Translations under genes and position numbers: made by a program
The notes under the pieces: model-generated
The model's input: the letters and a program-made list of their open reading frames with translations, nothing else
The model's database searches: none
Told to the model about the DNA's origin: nothing
Part shown: piece by piece, positions 57,653-64,000 of the stretch
How the letters are laid out: every line of letters starts with the position of its first letter
How positions within the stretch are numbered: position 1 is the first letter of the stretch
NCBI RefSeq assembly: GCF_900313035.1
Contig: NZ_OMPS01000046.1
Span: 434,001 to 498,000 of the forward strand
Reading direction: 5' to 3'
DNA from: Ruegeria sp. EL01
GTDB lineage: Bacteria; Pseudomonadota; Alphaproteobacteria; Rhodobacterales; Rhodobacteraceae
DNA: 64,000 nucleotides

Positions 57653-59260
57653 TTACCCCTGAACGTCCGGCAGGGCCACCCCTGCCTTCTGCAGAGCCTG
57701 CCAAATCTTGCTATCACGCTTATAGACGTCGCGGCGATACTGCACGTCGCCTTTCGGCCCGATATAGGCCGTGCGATAGATCAGGTGCACCGGAACCGGG
57801 TTCTCCAGCTCGACCTTGGTCTCTCTTCCGGTGCCCAGAACGCGATGGAAAAACGCCTTGGGATCTTCTTCCTGCTTGGCGAGCAATGCGTAGGCAAACT
57901 CAAACGGTTGCGCCAGTCGGATACAGCCATGCGAGAACGCCCGCACCTCGCGAGAGAACAAACTTTTCTGAGGCGTATCATGCAGATAGATGTTGTGCTT
58001 GTTGGGGAACATGAACTTCACCAAACCCAGCGCATTTCGTTTGCTGGGCGGCTGACGCATCGCAAACGGGAAATTGCGCGCCGTGAATTGGGTGAAGTCT
58101 ACCGCTCCGCGATTGACCTGCCGCCCGCGCCTGTCGGTGATTTCAATATGGCCAACTGCGTTGGGATTGGATTGCAGCTTCGGCAGGTATTCCTTGGTGA
58201 TGATCGAGCGCGGAACATACCAACTCGGGTTGATCACCATATGCTCCATCTCGTCCGAGAATTCGGGGCTGCGACGGTCATGCGTATTTTTGCCAATCAC
58301 AGCACGGGTCTCGAAGGTGACCAGACCGTCATCGACAATCTTGGCCGAGAAATCAGCTTGATTGACCAGAATATGGCGTGTGCCCCGCTCACGCGGTAAC
58401 CAGCGTTCCCGCTCCAACGCGACGTAGACCGCTTTTAAACGTTCCGAGGCAGACTGGTTGAGTTCTGTTATCGTACCTTTTCCGGCTACGCCATCGGCGG
58501 CCAAACCATGCGCCGTTTGGAAGGCTTGAACTGCGGCCAACACCGCGTCGTCATAAACCGGGCTAGCTGTTGGCTTAAGGTAGCCCATTGCCACAAGCCG
58601 ATTGCGCAGCTTGATGACACTGGATCCGGTATCCCCGTATTCTAGTTTGGTTACCGTGGCCGTTGACCCCCAGCCGCCTTGACTTACCAATGCTTCCAAC
58701 GCCATTTTTTGCTTCATCAAAGCACGATACTGACGCGTCTGAGGCGCAAGACGGTCCAGGTACTCTGCACCAAGGATATTGAGCTGTTGCAGATGCTCTG
58801 CGGCACTGCGCCGTTTCACAGAACGCACCAGCCCGCCATCGATGCTGGCCGGGCGCAAAGCCCCCGAGTACAGATCATCTGCGTATTCGATAAAAACCCG
58901 GGTCAATTCCGCTTCAATCGCGCCCAGATCCCGAACCGATCGGGCCTGCTGCATCTGGTCAATCAACGCCTGCACGTCATGTCCTGCGGCGGGCAACCCG
59001 TGCAGTTGCATCTCCGACAAGGCCTTGATCAAAGCAGCCCGACGCTGGGCATGTTCTTGCGTATTCCCCACCCAAACCGGCGCAAATCCGTTGCCTTTGT
59101 AAAACTCAGCGATTCCCGCCGAATTCGGTGTGTGTTCGGCAACTGCCATCTGAAATGCGGTATCGGGCACGATGTCCGAAGCGGTGTTGGCCATTGCGGC
59201 CGTTGCCGCGAAACAGGCGGTCAGCAGAATACTTGTACTGGTTCTAAAAACAGAGAGCAT
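57653..59260 (-). CDS. L,D-transpeptidase of the LdtD/YcbB type
   Basis: A 535-residue exported enzyme. The signal peptide is residues 1-24 (FRTSTSILLTACFAATAAMA). A peptidoglycan-binding domain lies at about 209-270 (GDTGSSVIKLRNRLVAMGYL) and a YkuD catalytic domain at about 294-470 with C446 in the signature SHGCIRL. LdtD makes 3-3 cross-links between diaminopimelate residues of peptidoglycan, replacing penicillin-sensitive 4-3 links. The ATG at 59260 has AAGG before it. Divergent by 355 bases from a MepK-like hydrolase gene, its likely partner. Confidence 0.92.
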   Translation of the reverse strand: MLSVFRTSTSILLTACFAATAAMANTASDIVPDTAFQMAVAEHTPNSAGIAEFYKGNGFAPVWVGNTQEHAQRRAALIKALSEMQLHGLPAAGHDVQALIDQMQQARSVRDLGAIEAELTRVFIEYADDLYSGALRPASIDGGLVRSVKRRSAAEHLQQLNILGAEYLDRLAPQTRQYRALMKQKMALEALVSQGGWGSTATVTKLEYGDTGSSVIKLRNRLVAMGYLKPTASPVYDDAVLAAVQAFQTAHGLAADGVAGKGTITELNQSASERLKAVYVALERERWLPRERGTRHILVNQADFSAKIVDDGLVTFETRAVIGKNTHDRRSPEFSDEMEHMVINPSWYVPRSIITKEYLPKLQSNPNAVGHIEITDRRGRQVNRGAVDFTQFTARNFPFAMRQPPSKRNALGLVKFMFPNKHNIYLHDTPQKSLFSREVRAFSHGCIRLAQPFEFAYALLAKQEEDPKAFFHRVLGTGRETKVELENPVPVHLIYRTAYIGPKGDVQYRRDVYKRDSKIWQALQKAGVALPDVQG

Positions 59261-59615
59261 GAGATGGCCTTGGTTATTCAATAGCTTGTGCAAAAGTTGC
59301 TGCGTCGAACAAATATGGTTTTTGGACCGACCTGTTGTCTATTCACAAATTCCTTACCTCAGAGCTTCTGCTCGCGCATGATGCGCGTTTGCATCGGCTG
59401 CGTGCTGCGCGACACCCAATTAAGAAATTTTTGTGGCGGACTGTGTCATTTGCGCAAAAAACTGCCGAAAATTCCCCCTTGAAAAGATGCCTCTGAAAGA
59501 CTTCTTGGCGGCCGAATCTGATTGTGCCATAAATTCCGCATCTGGGATGGGAATAAATTAACACCGCGCGCGTAACATCGTGTGCAGGCAGGAACAGTAC
59601 GGGACGAACCTTAAA
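59261..59615. other. Divergent intergenic region with a palindrome
   Basis: This 355-base gap lies between the transpeptidase and MepK-like genes, transcribed apart. No gene or clear promoter pair was recognised. A perfect 15-base palindrome CGCGCAT-G-ATGCGCG stands at 59373-59387; it could be an operator or a small stem. The rest is AT-richer than the coding parts. Confidence 0.4.
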
Positions 59616-60185
59616 ATGACCAAGTGCAGTACCTCGGGAATGACCCGGCGTGCCCTGTTGGGCGCATTCGCGGCCACAGCGGTCGCAGCAGCACCATCCT
59701 ATTCCAATGCAGCAGGTTTTCTTCGCGGTGGCGGTGATATTCGCCGTATCCGTATGTACTCCGGTCGCACTGGCGAACGGATTGATATGATATATTGGGT
59801 GGACGGCAAATATATCAAGGACGCTGTCAAGGAAGTGAACCACTTCATGCGTGACTGGCGCACCGATCAGGCAAAGTCCATGGACCTGCGCACAATCGAC
59901 ATCATGGCCGCCTCGCATAACCTCTTGGATGCCAATGAGCCGTATATGCTGTTGTCGGGCTATCGCTCGCCCCAGACCAACGCCATGTTGCGTTCAAAGT
60001 CCCGCCGCGTTGCGCGCAACTCGTTGCATATGCAGGGCCAGGCGGCTGATTTGCGTCTTGGCTCCAGATCGGTTTCTCAGATGGCCAAAGCAGCCATGTC
60101 TTGCCGCGCTGGCGGCGTCGGTCAGTACTACGGTTCGAACTTCGTTCACATGGATTGTGGCGTTGTCCGCTCCTGGCGCGGTTAA
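59616..60185 (+). CDS. Exported DUF882 / peptidase M15-type endopeptidase (MepK-like)
   Basis: A 189-residue protein with a twin-arginine signal (M-T-R-R-A-L-L-G-A-F-A-A, residues 9-20). The zinc ligands typical of the M15/DUF882 group are present: H138 and D145 in SLHMQGQAADLRL, H178 in FVHMDCG. In E. coli the homologue MepK (YcbK) cuts 3-3 cross-links and lies next to LdtD, as here. ATG 59616 is used; MTRRALLG at 59640 is an alternative. The GTG upstream (59580) is less likely. Confidence 0.88.
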   Translation: MTKCSTSGMTRRALLGAFAATAVAAAPSYSNAAGFLRGGGDIRRIRMYSGRTGERIDMIYWVDGKYIKDAVKEVNHFMRDWRTDQAKSMDLRTIDIMAASHNLLDANEPYMLLSGYRSPQTNAMLRSKSRRVARNSLHMQGQAADLRLGSRSVSQMAKAAMSCRAGGVGQYYGSNFVHMDCGVVRSWRG

Positions 60186-60424
60186 CCCCGAACGCGACTA
60201 AACCTCAGTACTCTGTCTTCATTCGTCCTTGGGCGACACGTGAATCGCATGTGAACGCTCCGCGTTTCGTCCGCCTCCTACCAAGAGCAAACACGATATT
60301 CCCGTGCTCTGTTTGCGAAAATCTCGATTCCCAATACTCGCAAGACAACGTTTCGGGACGGCTGATCAACAGCGCGTTCAACCGATTGGATTAGCGGGCT
60401 TTTTCAACTCTCTACTTTTTGAAA

Positions 60425-60502
<78 letters not shown>

Positions 60503-60510
60503 TTGGCCGT

Positions 60511-60539
60511 TAGCTAACCTTGTTCCGACCCGGGTGCAA
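60511..60539 (-). promoter_or_regulatory. Promoter of tRNA-Arg
   Basis: On the minus strand TTGCAC (60539-60534) and TAGCTA (60516-60511) are 17 bases apart, ending nine bases before the tRNA. Same -35 as tRNA-Ser and rpsB; the -10 ends in A, not T. Confidence 0.6.
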
Positions 60540-60590
60540 CTGCAAATCTTCGCCACCCAGGACGGTTTCGCTTAACCTGATTGGCCCGCA

Positions 60591-61811
60591 TCATGCGAAC
60601 AAATCATGGGCCAGTTCCAGTGCCTCGATCAGGGTGTCGACCTCACCCGTCGTGTTATAAAGACCGAAACTCGCGCGGCATGTGGCTGTCAGTCCAAGGT
60701 GATCCATCAGGGGACCTGCACAGTGATGACCCGCCCGAACTGCAACACCCTTCTTGTCCAGAATGGTCGAGACATCATGCGCGTGCCCTGCCCCATCCAG
60801 TGTAAAACTGAAGATCGCGGCCTTGTCAGGTCGAGTGCCTTGTACTTGCAGCCAGTTCAATCCGGTAAGGCGTTGCATGGCATAGTCCCGCAACCCTGCC
60901 TCGTGGGCTGCGATATTCTCCATCCCCAATTCCATCATATAGTCCAGCGCCACACCCAACCCGATGATTTGAACAATACCCGGCGTTCCGGCTTCGAATT
61001 TCATGGGTGGATCGTTGTAGACGACCTGATCTTTGCTGACTTCTTTGATCATATCGCCGCCGCCAATAAAGGGGCGCATCTCGGCCATACGTTCTGATTT
61101 GATGAAAATCGCACCGGACGCAGAGGGACCGTAAAGCTTGTGCCCGGTAATTGCATAGAAGTCACAGTCGAGGTCCTGCACGTTCACCGGCATATGAACG
61201 GCACCTTGACTGCCATCCACCAAAACCGGAACACCTTTCGCATGCGCACCTTCGGTAATGGCCTTCACATCCACAACGGTACCAAGAACGTTCGAGCAAT
61301 GTGTGACGGCCACCAATTTGGTTTTAGGTCCGATTGCATCGATCACGGCCTGAGGGTCCAACCCGCCGTCAGCATCCACATCGACCCATTTCAACACAAC
61401 GCCCTGTCGTTCGCGCAGAAAGTGCCAAGGGACGATATTGGCGTGATGCTCCATCACACTAAGCACAATTTCGTCCCCCGCTTGCAGGCGTGGCATGGCC
61501 CAACCATAGGCAACCAGATTGATCCCTTCCGTCGTGCCCGAATTCAGAACAATTTCATCCTCGTTCGGCGCACCAAGGAATTGTGCGATTTTACCGCGCA
61601 CGTTCTCGTACTTCTCAGTGGCCAGGTTGGACAGATAATGCAGCCCGCGATGCACGTTTGAATACTCTTCCGCATAGGCCCGGGTCACCGCATCAATCAC
61701 AACCTGCGGCTTTTGTGCCGAGGCCCCATTGTCGAGGTAGGTCAGCGGTTTGCCATTCACCTGACGTGACAGGATTGGAAAGTCTGAACGGATGTTTTGC
61801 ACATCATACAT
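60591..61811 (-). CDS. sufS: Cysteine desulfurase SufS
   Basis: A 406-residue PLP enzyme that frees sulfur from cysteine for Fe-S assembly. It has the PLP lysine K225 (TGHKLYGPSASG), the persulfide cysteine C364 (RAGHHCAGPLM), and group II features (NVHRGLHYLSNLAT). The ATG at 61811 is 12 bases after the preceding membrane-protein stop. In the same direction as sufD. Confidence 0.95.
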   Translation of the reverse strand: MYDVQNIRSDFPILSRQVNGKPLTYLDNGASAQKPQVVIDAVTRAYAEEYSNVHRGLHYLSNLATEKYENVRGKIAQFLGAPNEDEIVLNSGTTEGINLVAYGWAMPRLQAGDEIVLSVMEHHANIVPWHFLRERQGVVLKWVDVDADGGLDPQAVIDAIGPKTKLVAVTHCSNVLGTVVDVKAITEGAHAKGVPVLVDGSQGAVHMPVNVQDLDCDFYAITGHKLYGPSASGAIFIKSERMAEMRPFIGGGDMIKEVSKDQVVYNDPPMKFEAGTPGIVQIIGLGVALDYMMELGMENIAAHEAGLRDYAMQRLTGLNWLQVQGTRPDKAAIFSFTLDGAGHAHDVSTILDKKGVAVRAGHHCAGPLMDHLGLTATCRASFGLYNTTGEVDTLIEALELAHDLFA

Positions 61812-61822
61812 AGGCTTATTCC

Positions 61823-62404
61823 CTAGACGGGCCCGCTTGGGGTCAACATTAACACGAAAGGCACCGCAACAAGGGCAGACAGCAAGATGACGGCAAAGGA
61901 TTTGCCCAAAGATCCAAACTGATGCGCTTCGTTCAAAAAATGCAGTGTGATGTACAGGCTGAGCACTGCTGTCGCCATCAGCAATAGCAACATGAGAAAC
62001 GGAAAGGTGATGCTGAGAGCCAACGTGATCATCAGGGCCACGATCTGCAGAAACTGCAACCAGATCGTCAGAACCATCATATCATCGAACGTCGCAGTCC
62101 CGCCCAGAAGGCGACCAACGAACAGGAAGGCCACAATGCTTAGCATCATTGCTCCGGCCGATTTCAGCAATACCAGCGGAATCGATTCAGGCTCAGCCAA
62201 CGTTTCGGTGTTCGGAGCATCAGTGGAAGGCACCGTGACGAACAGGTCGATACCCAGCTGCACAAGGCAATTCAGAACAACAGCTAAGAAAAACGCCAGC
62301 CACAAGACCTCGCGCCCGGGGTTAAGGGCCAAAAGCTGACGCGCAGCCTTGGCTGGTTTGCGTAGCGTCAAAAGCGCCAAATTGCCAAAGAAGACCGTAT
62401 TCAT
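61823..62404 (-). CDS. Yip1-like integral membrane protein (second)
   Basis: A 193-residue membrane protein with about five hydrophobic segments (VLWLAFFLAVVLNCLVQLGI, SIVAFLFVGRLLGG, MITLALSITFPFLMLLLLMATAVLSL, VILLSALVAVPFVLMLTP), matching the Yip1 (PF04893) pattern. The start at 62404 overlaps the preceding gene's stop (ATGA); the 73-residue extension read upstream is antisense or other-frame to its neighbour. It lies between sufD and sufS; no function established. Confidence 0.82.
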   Translation of the reverse strand: MNTVFFGNLALLTLRKPAKAARQLLALNPGREVLWLAFFLAVVLNCLVQLGIDLFVTVPSTDAPNTETLAEPESIPLVLLKSAGAMMLSIVAFLFVGRLLGGTATFDDMMVLTIWLQFLQIVALMITLALSITFPFLMLLLLMATAVLSLYITLHFLNEAHQFGSLGKSFAVILLSALVAVPFVLMLTPSGPV

Positions 62405-62886
62405 ACAGCAACCCTTTGTGCCTGCCTGAGACCTGATACCCAGAACCAAACAAATACAGCAACCCAAACACCGCCAACCAGAGTCAATGTCGGCCCGGGA
62501 CCGATAAACCCGGCAACCAGCCCGTTCAACAAAACCAGCGGAGCCGAGGACAACAGAGCCCAAAACAAGGCAAGTCGTGCGCCATAGGCGGTTCCGTGGC
62601 CACCGAACAGTCGTGCGGCCCAATGTGAGATCAAAGCCAATAGGTAGAAGAACAATGGCAACATGAATACGGATCCCAACAGAGCCCCGCCAAGCAGCAT
62701 ATTCAGCTCCAGCCCTTCAAGATGCGCCCGACGCGCCAGGCCCGGCATCTGCGCAATGAACGCGACCAGACAAAAAGACATGACAAATGCCAGTGCCCTA
62801 TCTTCGCGCGGTCCCATATCCAGAAGCCGACGCACAACGCGCCCCGGCCCCCGGTATGTTGCCACGATATCTGACGAAACCGGCAT
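62401..62886 (-). CDS. Yip1-like integral membrane protein (first)
   Basis: A 161-residue protein with four or five hydrophobic segments (LAFVMSFCLVAFIAQMPGLA, GGALLGSVFMLPLFFYLLALISHWAARLFGG, LALFWALLSSAPLVLLNGLVAGFI, LVGGVWVAVFVWFWVSGL). The start at 62886 shares TGATG with the sufD stop. It is like its downstream neighbour in type but poor in sequence identity. Together the two probably form a membrane complex; its link to Fe-S assembly is only positional. Confidence 0.82.
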   Translation of the reverse strand: MPVSSDIVATYRGPGRVVRRLLDMGPREDRALAFVMSFCLVAFIAQMPGLARRAHLEGLELNMLLGGALLGSVFMLPLFFYLLALISHWAARLFGGHGTAYGARLALFWALLSSAPLVLLNGLVAGFIGPGPTLTLVGGVWVAVFVWFWVSGLRQAQRVAV

Positions 62887-64000
62887 CAGCTGCGTCGCGC
62901 CAACCAACCTTCCAGACGGTTCACAATGGCTTCGGCCAAGGAACTGTCTTCGATCTCGTCTACTGCCTCGGCCAGGAACGCCAAGGTCAGCATATTGGTC
63001 GCGTCCTTTGTCGGAACACCACGAGACCGCAGGTAGAACAGAGCGGTTTCGTCAATCGCGCCGGAGGTAGACCCATGTGAACAGGCCACATCATCGGCAT
63101 AGATCTCAAGCTCCGGCTTGGCCAGGAACTGACTGTCGTCATCCAACAGCAATGACTGGCTGATCTGATAGCCGTCGGTTTTCTGCGCACCCGCTTTGAC
63201 CAGAATCTTGCCCTGGAACACCCCGGTCGCACCGTTGCGCAGCACTTTCTTGAACACCTGCCGGCTTTCGCAATTCACCGCATCGTGGGTGACAAACACT
63301 GTGTCGTCGTGATGGAAATCACCATCACCGACACAAGCGCCCGCCACGTGAGCAACAGCGTCATCTCCGGTCAGTTCGACAATCTGCTCGTTCCGGGTGA
63401 GCACGCCGTTCACGGTCAAGGTGAACGACTTATATACCGATTCCTGTCCCAGACGGGTGAACATATGGGTCGCTGCGCGCCGCTCATGATCGCGTCCCTG
63501 CGCACGCACGTGGTGCATCGTGCCGTTGTCCGCCACGTCGATCTCCATGCACTTGTTAAAGCGCGAAGCAGCCGGGCCGGTTTCCAGAATCGTCGCCTCG
63601 GCGCCACTTTCGACGCGGACCACGTGATGCAGGATGGCATCCGAGGTCGGGGACGCGTGGCGATAGATCAGATTGATCGGTTTGGACGGCTTGCCCGTCA
63701 CGTGGATGGCAACACCATCGGACGCAAAAGCGGTGTTCAGCGCTGCCAAGGGGCGTTGCACTGGCACCTGACCACGGGCTTCAAGCACGCCGTACAGCTC
63801 TTTCGCCCAGTGGATGTCCTTGCAGCAGATATCTTCGAGACGATCAATGCTGACGCCTTCCAGGGAAAGGTCATCCGAATCCTCGGCGCTGAAAACACCA
63901 TCCACGAAAACAATTTTCAGTCGATCAAGTTCGGCGAAAATTGGCGACTCGTCATCCTTCAACACTGCGGCCGGCATGGCATCAGACGTGATCAATGTGT
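62886..64000 (-). CDS. sufD: Fe-S cluster assembly scaffold SufD (5' end beyond window)
   Basis: About 371 residues are present up to the right edge. Family features are DGVFSAEDSDDLSLEGVSI, the beta-helix core with VESGAEATILETG, LTVNGVLTRNEQIVELTGDDA, and the C-terminal CSHGSTSGAIDETALFYLRSRG, matching SufD. A full SufD has about 420-430 residues, so the internal ATG at 63995 is not the real start and about 60 residues lie outside. SufD acts with SufB and SufC, which should be encoded just beyond the window. Confidence 0.9.
   Translation of the reverse strand, partial: TLITSDAMPAAVLKDDESPIFAELDRLKIVFVDGVFSAEDSDDLSLEGVSIDRLEDICCKDIHWAKELYGVLEARGQVPVQRPLAALNTAFASDGVAIHVTGKPSKPINLIYRHASPTSDAILHHVVRVESGAEATILETGPAASRFNKCMEIDVADNGTMHHVRAQGRDHERRAATHMFTRLGQESVYKSFTLTVNGVLTRNEQIVELTGDDAVAHVAGACVGDGDFHHDDTVFVTHDAVNCESRQVFKKVLRNGATGVFQGKILVKAGAQKTDGYQISQSLLLDDDSQFLAKPELEIYADDVACSHGSTSGAIDETALFYLRSRGVPTKDATNMLTLAFLAEAVDEIEDSSLAEAIVNRLEGWLARRS

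Overview
The window looks like a chromosomal segment of a Rhodobacterales (Roseobacter-group) alphaproteobacterium. By eye it is moderately GC-rich. The signs are ChpT of the CckA-ChpT-CtrA relay, the alphaproteobacterial form of L21 with a helix-hairpin-helix tail, OlsB/OlsA, an IalB-family protein, PstA/PstC with long N-terminal domains, a LuxR-type autoinducer-domain regulator, and two liv-type ABC transporters. No phage, insertion sequence, rRNA or CRISPR array was seen.

Layout. 0-8 kb: minus-strand operon livH-livM-livG-livF-acyl-CoA ligase-substrate-binding protein, preceded by an MDR oxidoreductase. 8-11 kb: an alanine-rich 11-residue-repeat protein, tRNA-Ser(CGA) and two tandem DUF2059 proteins. 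11-21 kb: a core block with rplU-rpmA, a LysE exporter and GNAT enzyme, obg-proB-proA, convergent chpT, DUF3553, olsB-olsA (ornithine lipid) and rpsB-tsf. 21-31 kb: aroQ-luxR, then an acyl-CoA and hydrophobic-acid metabolism region (quinone-oxidoreductase-like MDR, two SDRs, an ACAD10/11-type phosphotransferase, an HCCA-isomerase-like protein, a serine hydrolase, tesB, glutaryl-CoA dehydrogenase). 31-38.4 kb: a full Pho system, phoR and pstSCAB-phoU-phoB, with a three-unit Pho box before pstS. 38-45 kb: gamma-carbonic-anhydrase-like protein, gmk, yicC, a PAS protein, class II DAHP synthase, a GlxA-type regulator and a PQQ-dependent sugar dehydrogenase. 45-52 kb: a second liv-type transporter interrupted by two unrelated small exported proteins. 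52-60 kb: a lipoprotein, a HerA-like ATPase, a gap with two likely small RNAs, ialB, the lpxD-ACP-ketoacyl-synthase operon, an L,D-transpeptidase and a divergent MepK-like peptidase. 60-64 kb: tRNA-Arg(CCG) and the sufD-(two Yip1-like membrane proteins)-sufS operon, cut by the window end.

How it fits together: much of the window serves the cell envelope (ornithine lipids, lipid A acylation, 3-3 peptidoglycan cross-links), phosphate sensing, and uptake and CoA-activation of organic acids. The most interesting points are two candidate small RNAs at 54.0-54.2 kb, one with an anti-Shine-Dalgarno loop; an SDR plus ACAD10/11-type kinase pair suggesting 4-hydroxyacyl-CoA catabolism; a LuxR protein lacking the usual ligand-binding Asp and overlapping aroQ; and stable-RNA/ribosomal promoters sharing a TTGCAC -35 and lacking T at -7.
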